Shown here: positions 27,323 to 35,806 of the stretch, one piece after another
How the letters are laid out: every line of letters begins with the position of its first letter
How positions within the stretch are numbered: position 1 is the stretch's first letter
Origin: Agreia pratensis
Lineage (GTDB): Bacteria > Actinomycetota > Actinomycetes > Actinomycetales > Microbacteriaceae
Assembly: GCF_900177685.1 (NCBI RefSeq)
Contig: NZ_FXAY01000006.1
Coordinates: 62,001-126,000, forward strand
Direction: 5' to 3'
DNA: 64,000 nucleotides
Program-made: the position numbers and the translations under genes
Notes under the pieces: generated by a model
Told to the model about the DNA's origin: nothing
Database searches by the model: none
What the model saw: only the letters and a program-made list of their open reading frames with translations

Positions 27323-28060
27323 ATGTGTGGTCGTTTCGTCGTGTCCCGTACAGCCGGTGACCTGGTCGCCGTCTTCGACGTCGACGTGGAGGGCGCAGGG
27401 TTGCCCGAGCCGTCGTGGAATGTGGCTCCGACGCAGCAGATTCCGGTGATCATCGACGCGATCAATCGCGCAGCCGCGACCGATGAAGACGCGCCCGCCG
27501 TGCTGAGGCGGCTAGAGCCGGCCCGCTGGGGACTCGTGCCGGCGTTCGCGACCGGGCCCGCGGCATCCGCGCCCCTGTTCAACGCTCGCATCGAGACGGC
27601 GGCCGAGAAACCGGCGTTCCGCGAGGCCGTTGCCGCGCGCCGCGCAGCGATTCCGGCCTCGGGCTACTACGAGTGGCTTATCGCGCCCGACGGCAGCAAG
27701 ACGCCGCAGTTCGTCTCGGCCGGCGACGATGAGCCGATCCTCTTCGCCGGATTGTACGAGTGGTGGCGCAATCCCGCCGTAGCTGCCGACGATCCCGCCC
27801 GCTGGCTGCTCTCGACCACCATCCTGACCCGGCCGGGCGCTGGGCCGCTCGGGTCGTTGCACGAGCGCATGCCCGTGTTCCTCGAGCCGGGCCTGATGGA
27901 GGACTGGCTCGATCCGCGCACGACGGGAGACGCTGGGCTTCTCGCCGACATCTCACTGGCCGCTGAGGAACTGGCCGAGGATATGGTGTTCCACACCGTC
28001 GGGGCCGCTGTGGGTTCGGTCGGCAACAACTCGCCGGAGCTGGTACTGCCGGTCGACTGA
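27323..28060 (+). CDS. SOS response-associated peptidase (SRAP/YedK/HMCES family)
   Basis: A 245-residue protein that forms a stable thiazolidine crosslink with abasic sites in single-stranded DNA. Cys2 (MCGRFVV) is the reactive residue after Met removal. Other active-site motifs are FNARIETAAEKPAFR, SGYYEWL and LHERMPVFL (Glu and His). The ATG before CGRF is required for function, so an upstream ATG in the same frame is rejected. A DNA-repair role agrees with the polymerase-like and glycosylase genes 1.3 kb downstream, though they are not contiguous. Confidence 0.95.
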   Translation: MCGRFVVSRTAGDLVAVFDVDVEGAGLPEPSWNVAPTQQIPVIIDAINRAAATDEDAPAVLRRLEPARWGLVPAFATGPAASAPLFNARIETAAEKPAFREAVAARRAAIPASGYYEWLIAPDGSKTPQFVSAGDDEPILFAGLYEWWRNPAVAADDPARWLLSTTILTRPGAGPLGSLHERMPVFLEPGLMEDWLDPRTTGDAGLLADISLAAEELAEDMVFHTVGAAVGSVGNNSPELVLPVD

Positions 28061-28080
28061 CGCCGGGGCAAATCGGATGC

Positions 28081-29163
28081 GTGCGACACTGGGGTGTGCG
28101 GAAATCGGATAAGCCCCTCTCGGCCAAGCAGGGCGCCGAAGTCATCATTCACCGCGCGGCCCGCATCGAAGACGCGGTGCACGAGTTCCGCCAGAAACGC
28201 GCGCAGGCCAGGGGCAAGATACCCACGGTCATCCCGTACACCGGCTACGGTTCGACCAGCTGGGTTCGGGTCCTTGCCCGGGTACTCCTGACGACCCCGC
28301 CCCGGCCTGGTTCGCGAGAACATCGAATAGCCCGAACACAGCACGAGAGCGTGCGCGGCTGGAGGAGCTTCACGAGCGTTCCCTTCGGCAATGCCTCGGT
28401 CACGGTCGAAGCGGGCGGTAGATCTCACGCCGTCGCAGCCGATCGGGGCGGCGTCGTCGATGCCGTCATCGAGGTCGCACTCGAGCCCGGTTGGCAGACG
28501 GTCACCATCGGAATCGAGGGTGGCCAGACGGTCGAGGCTCCCATCTTCGTGCTCGATCCCTCCTCACGCTTCGGCGTCGTCAGCGACATCGACGACACCG
28601 TGATGGTCACGGCCTTGCCGAGGCCTCTGCTCGCCGCCTGGAATACCTTCGTGCTCGACGAGCACGCTCGAGTGCCCACACCAGGCATGGCCGTGCTTCT
28701 CGAACGATTGACGACCGAGAACCCCAGCTCCCCCGTCGTCTACCTGTCGACGGGTGCGTGGAACGTCGCGCCGACGCTCAGCCGGTTCCTCTCGCGCAAC
28801 CTCTATCCCGCCGGCCCCCTGCTCCTCACCGACTGGGGACCGACGCACGACCGCTGGTTCCGCAGTGGACGCGAGCACAAACGTGAGAACCTGCGGCGCC
28901 TCGCCCGAGAGTTTCCCGATGTGCGCTGGTTGCTCATCGGTGACGACGGGCAGCACGACGAGGAGATCTATGCCGACTTCGCCATCGACTATCCCGACAG
29001 CATCGCGGCCGTAGCGATACGACAGCTCTCGAACAGCGAAGCCGTGCTTGCCGGCGGCCGTTCGAAAGACGAGGTGCACACGGAGCGCACCGGCGCGACC
29101 TGGGTGTACGCCCCCGATGGTGCCGGCCTCTCTACTCAGCTCACCGAAGCCGGCATCCTCTAG
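28081..29163 (+). CDS. App1 family (DUF2183) phosphatidate phosphatase-like protein
   Basis: A 360-residue protein with a HAD-like catalytic core: SDIDDTVM near residue 168 is the DxDxT motif, and YLSTGAWNVAPTLSRFLSRNLYP with LIGDDGQHDEEIY completes it. Yeast App1 dephosphorylates phosphatidate; bacterial substrates are not known. Two in-frame GTG codons (28081 and 28096) are possible starts, and neither has a clear ribosome site. Confidence 0.85.
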   Translation: MRHWGVRKSDKPLSAKQGAEVIIHRAARIEDAVHEFRQKRAQARGKIPTVIPYTGYGSTSWVRVLARVLLTTPPRPGSREHRIARTQHESVRGWRSFTSVPFGNASVTVEAGGRSHAVAADRGGVVDAVIEVALEPGWQTVTIGIEGGQTVEAPIFVLDPSSRFGVVSDIDDTVMVTALPRPLLAAWNTFVLDEHARVPTPGMAVLLERLTTENPSSPVVYLSTGAWNVAPTLSRFLSRNLYPAGPLLLTDWGPTHDRWFRSGREHKRENLRRLAREFPDVRWLLIGDDGQHDEEIYADFAIDYPDSIAAVAIRQLSNSEAVLAGGRSKDEVHTERTGATWVYAPDGAGLSTQLTEAGIL

Positions 29164-29251
29164 CTCTCCTGGTCGACGACGTGGCGCGCGCCCGCCGCAG
29201 GATCGAACGCCACGCCGGGTGACTGGCGAAAGTCGGTGCGGCTTCGTAGAC

Positions 29252-29276
29252 TTCGAATATAGAAGATATATTCGAA
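29252..29276. promoter_or_regulatory. 25-bp AT-rich perfect palindrome upstream of the DnaE2-like gene
   Basis: The arms are TTCGAATATA and TATATTCGAA with a GAAGA spacer. It stands out as AT-rich in a GC-rich region. TATATT in the right arm could be a -10. It lies in the 197-bp gap before the DnaE2-like gene, a likely operator. It does not contain the CGAAC-N4-GTTCG LexA box. Confidence 0.6.
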
Positions 29277-29356
29277 TGTCTCCCGATCGGAGTTCGGCCA
29301 TGAACATCGAGGCGTCGCCCACCGTCGAGCGAACAATCGGCGAATCTCTCCTCTGA
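29276..29356 (+). CDS. Possible 26-residue leader ORF
   Basis: ATG at the edge of the palindrome opens a short frame (MSPDRSSAMNIEASPTVERTIGESLL) that stops 4 nt before the ATG of the DnaE2-like gene. No ribosome site is obvious and no family is recognised. It could be a translated leader or a chance frame. Confidence 0.2.
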   Translation: MSPDRSSAMNIEASPTVERTIGESLL

Positions 29357-29360
29357 CGCC

Positions 29361-32195
29361 ATGGCTCGATTCACCCACCTGCACGTCGCGTCGACTTTCT
29401 CCCCGAACGTCGGAACGGCGCAACCAGCGGCGCTCGTCGCTTCGGCCGCCGCGGGCGGCGCCGATGTCGCGGCCATCACCGATCGCGATGGTCTGTACGG
29501 CGCCATTCCGCACCTGCGAGCCTGCCTCGCCGCGGGCATCGACGCGATGGTCGGGGTCGATCTCGCTCTGCTGCCCGACAGAACCGATCGAGTGCTACCC
29601 GGTGACTCATTGCCGAGGCGGGTCACCGTATTGGCGCACGGGCAGAATCGTGGCAAGGGATGGTCCGCACTGTGCCGACTCATCAGCCGGGCCCACGAGT
29701 CCGAAGCGGACGGCTCGCAGCGACACCCGAGCGGCATCGGCATTGAGCGATCTGACCTCAGAGACCTCATCCTCACTGAATCGACGCCCGTAGCGACGGT
29801 GCTGCTCGGGCCAGACTCCGACGTGGCGCACGCCGTCGCCTCTGCCGACTTCGCACGCGCCGCATCGACCCTCGCCGAATGGAAGCACCTGCTGCCCGGC
29901 GCGATGGCGGTCGAGGTCGTGTGTCACCTCAACGAACCAGGCGATGTCGCGAGCATCCGCCACGCCGCACGCATGCTCGAACTCGCCGATCTCGTCGGTG
30001 TGCCCGCCGTGCTCAGCAATGCTGTTCGGTATCTGCGACCCGACGCTGCGGCTCCCGGAGACATGCTCGGAGCATTCCTGTCTCAACCGGATACTCAGGC
30101 GTGGCTCAAGCCCGCCGTCGCCATGAGGCGGCTTGCCTCGCTCATCGTCGACCATTCATCGCTGCGTCGATCCGCGATCGAGCGACTGCTGTCGACCACC
30201 GAGGGCCTCGCCGACACGTGCAGACTCGATACGTTGGCCGACCTCGCCTGGCGCCGACCCAAGGTTCCCTCGAGGGCGGCTCTCCGCATCGAGGCAGACC
30301 CCATCGCCGAACTGCGCCGACGCAGCGACTCCGCTCTACTCGAACGCTATGCGCATGCACGGCCAAGTGATCTCGAATCGCTCAAGGTCCACCTCGACAA
30401 CGAGATCGACATGATCGGGCGGCTCGGCCTCGCGAGCTACGTTCTCACCGTCGCCGAGGTGTCGTCGCTGATGAGGTCCATGAGGGTGCGCAACCAGGCG
30501 CGTGGCTCCGGCACGGGAGACCTGGTGAACTATCTGCTGCGCATCTCCAGCGTCGACCCGGCACGACACGGCCTGCTGTCCGAGCGCCCTCCCGACAGCC
30601 CGGCATCCAGACCCGTCATCGCCATCGATGTCGAATCGAACAGACTAGACGACGTCTACCGGGCCATCATCGAACGCTTCGGCGACAATCGGGTGGCCCT
30701 CGTGTCACACCACGTCAGCACACCCCCGAGCAGCCTCATCCTCGGAGCTGACGACCTTCTCGACACGACTCCTACTCAACCCAGCAGCATCGGCCTGCCC
30801 ATGAGCCAGTACGCCACGAACGACCTGGAGGACGTCGGCCTACTGGCACTCGATGTGCTCGGGTCGCAGACGCAGAGCACGCTCGCCGACGCTGTGTCCG
30901 AGATCCGTCGCATCCACGGCCGTCTTGCGGCTCAGGCGGGTGGCCTGCCGGTCGACGCCCCCTACGTCGGCAGTGACGGCTCGATCGAGCTCGACGAGAT
31001 TCCGCTCGACGACGAGGCGACCTTCGAGTCGATCCGCACTGGCCACACCGTCGGTATGTTCTACATCGAAAGCCAGTCGCAGCGCGAACGGATCCGCACG
31101 ATACGCCCGACCGAGTTCGATGATCTCATCTCCATCGAAAGCTCAGACGACACACCCAAGGCGCACTGCGTCGCGCTCGCGCATTCGACATTTCAGAGCG
31201 CCTGGATCAAAACCCACTATCCCGCCGAATTCCTGGCCGCCCTGCTCACCCACGACAGGGGAACGCACCGACGCGATCTGCTGCTCGCCGAAGCCCGGCG
31301 AATGCGTGTGCCGATCCTGCCGATCGACGTCAATGCTTCAACAGAGGCCTACCGCACAGAGCGTATCGACCCGCCCCGATCGCGCGGCGTGCTGGCCGAT
31401 CCCGACGACGTGATCCTCGGCATCCGCCTGTCGCTCGGCGACGTGCACGGCATGACCGCGATCGAGCTTGATCGCATCCTGGCGAACCGCCCCTACGTCG
31501 GCATCGATGACTTCTACCACCGCGCTGCCCCATCGCCCGCCTTGCTCACGACGCTCGGAGTCATCGGTTCCCTCGACTCCGTGGCCGCCTCAGACATATC
31601 GCCACGCAGTCCGCAGGCGATCCGAGGAGCTGTCATGGCTCGAGTACGCGAACTGACGGCCCAACGTAAGCGCCCCGCCACCCGGCACACCCACCCCACC
31701 TTGCCGGTTCTCGTCGACGACAGCCACCAGCCGAACGAGGTCGACGCCGAGCGGATGACCGTCTCGCCGAGGCCAACCGAGCCCGATGGGCCGCCCACAA
31801 AGTCCGGCCGTAACGCGATCGAAAGCTACCGTCTGATGCTCGATGAACTCGGAGCTCTGCCCACCGGCGACCTGTCCAGCTGCGACGACGACGAGGCCGT
31901 GCTGGTGGCAGGAACCCGCGTCGCCACACGAACTCTGCCGAAGAGCAACGGCGAACGCGTGGTCTCGGTCAGCCTCGACGACGGTTCAGGATGCGCCGAC
32001 TCGATCTTCTTCGACGAAGCGCAAGACCGCGCGGGCACCCTTCTCTTCGGCACGAAGCTGATGCTGATCCAGGGAAAGACGCGGCACACAGAAGATCGCG
32101 GAATCTCGATCGAGGCAAGCAACGTCTGGGATCTGAAGGCTCTGTGGGCGCAATGGCAGCTGACGCAACGGCGTCAGGCACAGGAGGCCTCGTGA
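29361..32195 (+). CDS. DnaE2/ImuC-like polymerase III alpha homologue, apparently catalytically dead
   Basis: A 944-residue protein; DnaE2 is usually near 1,080. Order of parts: a PHP domain with HLHVASTFS and ITDRDGLYGA (1-250); palm with GSGTGD (382-387) and VDPARHGLLSER (398-409); the segment that should read PDxDxDF is PVIAIDVESNR (418-428), so the first two catalytic Asp are Val419 and Ala421 while Asp423 remains; LALDVLG (495-501) keeps the third catalytic Asp (D498). FYIESQSQRERIR corresponds to FQLESxGM. The sequence then jumps from DLISIESSDDTPK to KAHCVALAHSTFQSAWIKTHYPAEF, so about 120 residues of the usual RPGP...QEQVM...GFPESHA region are missing. An HhH region and an OB fold (VLVAGTRVATRTLPKSNGERVVSVSLDDGSG, 847-877) are retained. 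The frame is intact and codon use normal, so this is not an obvious pseudogene. The stop overlaps the glycosylase start. Confidence 0.75.
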   Translation: MARFTHLHVASTFSPNVGTAQPAALVASAAAGGADVAAITDRDGLYGAIPHLRACLAAGIDAMVGVDLALLPDRTDRVLPGDSLPRRVTVLAHGQNRGKGWSALCRLISRAHESEADGSQRHPSGIGIERSDLRDLILTESTPVATVLLGPDSDVAHAVASADFARAASTLAEWKHLLPGAMAVEVVCHLNEPGDVASIRHAARMLELADLVGVPAVLSNAVRYLRPDAAAPGDMLGAFLSQPDTQAWLKPAVAMRRLASLIVDHSSLRRSAIERLLSTTEGLADTCRLDTLADLAWRRPKVPSRAALRIEADPIAELRRRSDSALLERYAHARPSDLESLKVHLDNEIDMIGRLGLASYVLTVAEVSSLMRSMRVRNQARGSGTGDLVNYLLRISSVDPARHGLLSERPPDSPASRPVIAIDVESNRLDDVYRAIIERFGDNRVALVSHHVSTPPSSLILGADDLLDTTPTQPSSIGLPMSQYATNDLEDVGLLALDVLGSQTQSTLADAVSEIRRIHGRLAAQAGGLPVDAPYVGSDGSIELDEIPLDDEATFESIRTGHTVGMFYIESQSQRERIRTIRPTEFDDLISIESSDDTPKAHCVALAHSTFQSAWIKTHYPAEFLAALLTHDRGTHRRDLLLAEARRMRVPILPIDVNASTEAYRTERIDPPRSRGVLADPDDVILGIRLSLGDVHGMTAIELDRILANRPYVGIDDFYHRAAPSPALLTTLGVIGSLDSVAASDISPRSPQAIRGAVMARVRELTAQRKRPATRHTHPTLPVLVDDSHQPNEVDAERMTVSPRPTEPDGPPTKSGRNAIESYRLMLDELGALPTGDLSSCDDDEAVLVAGTRVATRTLPKSNGERVVSVSLDDGSGCADSIFFDEAQDRAGTLLFGTKLMLIQGKTRHTEDRGISIEASNVWDLKALWAQWQLTQRRQAQEAS

Positions 32196-33334
32196 GTACC
32201 GAGACATCGTCTCCCGGTTCGGCGCAGAATGGGCGCATGCGACGCACGGATCGGGCACGGCTCGCGAACCTCAGGCTGGTCTCCCAGAACCTGGTCGCAA
32301 GCACACTCTCCTCGCCGGCAGACGCTGCGTTCTCGATGCTCGCAACACAGGCGCAAGACCTCTCGTCGGCGCAGTGGGCCCTGGCCGTTCGCAGTCCGGG
32401 GTCGTCGATCGCCGATGTCGACCGGGCTTTCAACGACGGCTCGATCGTGCGGTCGTGGCCCTTTCGGGGAACTCTCCATGTCATCCCGGCCGCAGACCTC
32501 GGGTGGATGCTCGCCCTGACCCGAGACAGAACTCTGCGCGGCGCGACAACAAGGCACACCGGCCTAGGACTCGATGACCAGATCTTTTCGCGCGCCGCCG
32601 ATGTCGTCCGCAGTTCGCTGCAAGGCGGTGGGCGCTTGTCGCGGGCGGCCCTCCTCGCCGAGCTCGACGCATCCGGCATCGCCACCGACCACCAGCGCGG
32701 CGGCCACATCATCTGGTATCTGGCTCATACGGGCCTCATCTGTTTCGGTCCGATGGAGACGTCGGGCCAGGCCGTGGTACTGACCGACGAGTGGGTTCCT
32801 GAGCCCCGCCAGCTCTCCCCCGACGAGGCCCTGACCGAGCTCGCTGTGCGCTACTTCTCCTCACACGGGCCCGCGACCCTGCGCGATCTTCTGTGGTGGA
32901 GCAAGGTCTTGGTACCCGAGGCGCGAGGGGCGATCGAGAGGGCGGGCGACAGGCTCCGCCAGATTGTCATCGACAACACTGTCTACTATTTGGCCGCCGA
33001 TCAGACCGCTGAGGCCGTGGCCCCGGGCCTCCTGCTGCTCCCCGGCTTCGACGAGTACCTCCTGGGCTACACCGACCGCGACGCGGTGCTGCCGCCGCAG
33101 CACAGCGCCCGAATCGTGCCTGGATCGAACGGCATCTTCCTTCCGATGGTCGTATCGAGCGGTCAGGTGGTCGGCACCTGGCGACGAACGGTTCGACGCG
33201 CATCAGTCGATACCGCCGCGACGACATTCGAACCGATGACCCCGACGAGTGCCGCCCGCTACAGAAAGGCAGCCCAGGGCTACGCGCGGTACCTCGGTCT
33301 GAACCTCGGCGAGGCGACGATCGCCGACTCATAG
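32192..33334 (+). CDS. Winged-helix DNA-binding protein of the AlkZ/YcaQ DNA glycosylase superfamily
   Basis: A 380-residue protein of the winged helix family PF06224 (HTH_42), which includes AlkZ and AlkX/YcaQ, glycosylases that unhook interstrand crosslinks and remove bulky N-alkyl adducts. The Q-x-Q catalytic motif is TQAQDL (Q53, Q55). SIVRSWPFRGTLHVIPAADLGWMLALT and LLLLPGFDEYLLGYTDRDAVL are other family segments. The GTG overlaps the stop of the DnaE2-like gene (GTGA), with AGGAGG 4 nt upstream, so it is probably translationally coupled. Together the pair suggests crosslink or adduct repair. Confidence 0.85.
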   Translation: MSTETSSPGSAQNGRMRRTDRARLANLRLVSQNLVASTLSSPADAAFSMLATQAQDLSSAQWALAVRSPGSSIADVDRAFNDGSIVRSWPFRGTLHVIPAADLGWMLALTRDRTLRGATTRHTGLGLDDQIFSRAADVVRSSLQGGGRLSRAALLAELDASGIATDHQRGGHIIWYLAHTGLICFGPMETSGQAVVLTDEWVPEPRQLSPDEALTELAVRYFSSHGPATLRDLLWWSKVLVPEARGAIERAGDRLRQIVIDNTVYYLAADQTAEAVAPGLLLLPGFDEYLLGYTDRDAVLPPQHSARIVPGSNGIFLPMVVSSGQVVGTWRRTVRRASVDTAATTFEPMTPTSAARYRKAAQGYARYLGLNLGEATIADS

Positions 33335-33382
33335 GGCACTGCAGCAATCCGCACAGGCATCCGCGAACGAACAACCCTAGAC

Positions 33383-34366
33383 ATGACCGACCTCGACGCG
33401 ACCGCACCGCCCTACGCTCCGTTCGGCCTCGATACCGACCCTGCGTGTTCGGGTCTCGTGCCCAGCACCGTCGAGACCGAGCTCGGCCCCGTGCGCGTGC
33501 ATCAATCGGCGACACGAAGCGGGTCGACCGCCACTCTTCTGCTTCACGGCGCGGCCGGAGGCTGGACGACCTGGACACCGCTGCTCGCGGCCGCCCGCGC
33601 GGCTGGCGAACCACTCACCGACGTGGTGACCATCGACCTGCCGGGCTGGGGCGACTCGCCCGGCCCCCGCATCCGGTCGCGTCTGACTCTCGATTCGCTG
33701 GCCGATGTGGTGTGGCGTATTGTCACGCTCCTCGGCTACAGCCGCGCCGACATCATCGGCCATTCCTTGGGCGCCTTTATCGCCCTGCATCTCGCGGCGA
33801 CCAGACCGGCGCAGGTCGATGCCGTGCGTCTCGTTTCGGCGACGAGCTTCTCGGTCTTGGCGAGCGTCGAGCACCCGGTGCGATCATTCGGCGCCGTTCC
33901 CGGGTTCACCCTCCTGCTCGGGGTATTCCGTCTGCTCCGGATGGGCGGAGACCGCGGCGCCGGCCTGGTGCGCGCCGTGCGACGCATCGGACTGCTCCGC
34001 GTCGCGGTGAGCCCGCTCTTCCGGCACCCTCTGCGCGTGCCTCGATCAGTCGTCGACGCGCTCGCAGACGAGGTGCGCCCCGACAGTTTCGTGCGCGCTG
34101 CCGAGGCGACCCGGGCTTACGATCCGCGGCGACGCTGGGCGAGCATCCGATGCCCCGTATGGGCTGTTCGAGGCGACGCCGACTCGTTCGTGCCTTCGCG
34201 CGATCTCACCGGCCTGCTTCGCGCGATCCCCCGTGCGACGCTGGCGGAGATCGGCGACTGCGGCCACTTCGCCCATGTAGAGCGCCCCCGAGAGACGTTG
34301 GAAGCACTCGGCCTCATGACATGGCGCTCGAGCGTTGCGCGAAACGACGAAGCCGCCGCCCGGTGA
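33383..34366 (+). CDS. Alpha/beta hydrolase
   Basis: A 327-residue alpha/beta-fold hydrolase. The oxyanion region is LLLHGAAGGWTTW, the nucleophile elbow is IIGHSLGAFIAL, the acid is probably Asp in VRGDADSFVP, and the His is in GDCGHFAHVERP. The substrate cannot be predicted. It follows the glycosylase gene by 48 bp on the same strand. Confidence 0.85.
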   Translation: MTDLDATAPPYAPFGLDTDPACSGLVPSTVETELGPVRVHQSATRSGSTATLLLHGAAGGWTTWTPLLAAARAAGEPLTDVVTIDLPGWGDSPGPRIRSRLTLDSLADVVWRIVTLLGYSRADIIGHSLGAFIALHLAATRPAQVDAVRLVSATSFSVLASVEHPVRSFGAVPGFTLLLGVFRLLRMGGDRGAGLVRAVRRIGLLRVAVSPLFRHPLRVPRSVVDALADEVRPDSFVRAAEATRAYDPRRRWASIRCPVWAVRGDADSFVPSRDLTGLLRAIPRATLAEIGDCGHFAHVERPRETLEALGLMTWRSSVARNDEAAAR

Positions 34367-34383
34367 CCCGGGCGACGGCTTCG
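34348..34383. terminator. Bidirectional hairpin terminator
   Basis: CGAAGCCG and CGCCCGG pair with their complements around a TGAC loop, with one mismatch. It overlaps the hydrolase stop codon and faces the convergent yceI gene. Confidence 0.7.
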
Positions 34384-34408
34384 ATCTGCGGATGATCCGC
34401 TGAGGTGA

Positions 34409-34963
34409 CTACTTCTGGAGCGAGGCCTGAAGGTCGATCGTGATGGTGACCTCGTCGCCGACGAGAACTCCGCCGGTCTCGAGGGGCGCGTTCCAGCTGA
34501 CGCCGAAGTCGTTGCGGTTGATCTTGGTGGTCGCGGTCAGTCCGGCCTTGTAGTTGCCGTACAGGTCGTCCTGGAATCCACCGAACTCGAGGTCGAACGT
34601 GACCGGCTTGGTGACGCCCTTGATCGTGAGGTCTCCATCGACGAGGAAGTCGCCGCCCTCGTAGCGGATGCCCGTGGACACGAAGGTCAGCTCGGGGTGC
34701 GTGGGGGCGTCGAAGAAGTCGTTCGTGCGCAGGTGACCGTCGCGGTTCTCGTCGTTCGTGTTGATCGAGGCGACCTCGGCCTTGGCCGTGACGGTGGAGT
34801 CGAGGGGGTTCTCACCCGTGGTGAAGGTGGCATCGAACTTCTCGAACTTGCCCTTGACCTTGCTGATGAGCAGGTGGCGAACGCTGAACGAGACCTCGGA
34901 GTGCGAAGCGTCGATGGTCCAGGTGCCGGCCTTGTAACCCGGGATGGTGATCGTGTCGGTCAT
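34409..34963 (-). CDS. YceI family protein
   Basis: A 184-residue lipocalin-like protein: GTWTIDASHSEVSFSVRHLLISKVKGKFEKFDATF, then DFFDAPTHPELTFVSTGI and LTIKGVTKPVTFDLEF. Family members bind polyisoprenoids or other amphiphiles. No signal peptide is visible, so it is probably cytoplasmic, as usual in actinobacteria. The start at MTDTITIPGY has AAGAGAAAT just upstream; longer versions of the frame lack similarity. Confidence 0.93.
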   Translation of the reverse strand: MTDTITIPGYKAGTWTIDASHSEVSFSVRHLLISKVKGKFEKFDATFTTGENPLDSTVTAKAEVASINTNDENRDGHLRTNDFFDAPTHPELTFVSTGIRYEGGDFLVDGDLTIKGVTKPVTFDLEFGGFQDDLYGNYKAGLTATTKINRNDFGVSWNAPLETGGVLVGDEVTITIDLQASLQK

Positions 34964-35127
34964 GATTTCTCTTTTCGTCTGAGACAGAAGGGAGTGGGCC
35001 AGAACCCACTTCGATACAAATGCATGTACCACCGCGATTATTCCACTTCGGTGAAACGAGATGCTGAATAGCCGGTGAATGTCGTCACGAGACGACATAG
35101 TCGGGCGGCAGTTGAGAGGATTGCACA

Positions 35128-35757
35128 ATGACGACTGACAACACACGCGTGGATTTCTGGTTCGACCCCTCTTGCCCCTGGGCGTGGATGACAAGCCGAT
35201 GGGTCGACGAGGTGGCCACCCATCGCGACCTCGACGTGCACTGGCACATCATGAGCCTCGCTATCCTCAACGAGAACAACGACGTGCCCGAGTCCTACCG
35301 CGCGTTCTTCCCCCGCGCACTGCGCTACGCACGTGTCGTCGCCACCGCCGAGGCACTGCACGGAGCAGAGACGCTCAAGCCTCTGTACGACGCGCTCGGC
35401 CGACGCATCCATCTCGACGAGCGGGCGACCGATATCGAGGCCGTGGTCGCGGAATCGCTGGCAGAGGCCGGGCTGGATGCGTCGATCGCCGACCGCGCGC
35501 TTCCGGATGCCGATGGCCGGTTCGAGTTCGAGGCCGAGTTGCGCGCGTCCCACCGCAGCGGAATCGACCTCGTCGGAGACGATGTCGGAACTCCGATCAT
35601 CGCCGTGAACGGCGTCGCTTTCTTCGGCCCCGTCATTTCGCCCGCTCCGCGCGGCGAGCAGGCACTCGCCCTGTGGGACGGCGTGGTCGCCGCAGCGTCG
35701 TATGACGGGTTCTTCGAGCTCAAGCGCAGCCGCACCCGCGATCCGATCTTCTCCTAA
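35128..35757 (+). CDS. DsbA-like mycothiol-dependent nitroreductase family protein
   Basis: A 209-residue thioredoxin-fold protein with an alpha-helical insertion, similar to Mycobacterium Rv2466c. The active site is DPSCPWAWMTSRW, so the second Cys of CPWC is Ala. The cis-Pro is in VGTPIIAVNGVAFFGPVISP. Rv2466c uses mycothiol to reduce its active-site cysteine; a single-Cys version fits that chemistry. GAGAGG is 8 nt before the ATG. Confidence 0.87.
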   Translation: MTTDNTRVDFWFDPSCPWAWMTSRWVDEVATHRDLDVHWHIMSLAILNENNDVPESYRAFFPRALRYARVVATAEALHGAETLKPLYDALGRRIHLDERATDIEAVVAESLAEAGLDASIADRALPDADGRFEFEAELRASHRSGIDLVGDDVGTPIIAVNGVAFFGPVISPAPRGEQALALWDGVVAAASYDGFFELKRSRTRDPIFS

Positions 35758-35806
35758 AGTCCCGGTAATCCCGGGATTCCCAATCGCTTCGCCTACCCTG
35801 GAGACC

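Noticed and set aside
29252-29276. LexA (SOS) box before the DnaE2-like gene
   Set aside because: It has TTCGAA halves, but the spacing is wrong for CGAAC-N4-GTTCG; kept only as a palindrome of unknown regulator.
35759-35775. TCCCGG-N5-CCGGGA hairpin as a terminator of the DsbA-like gene
   Set aside because: Short stem and no T-run; too weak to call.
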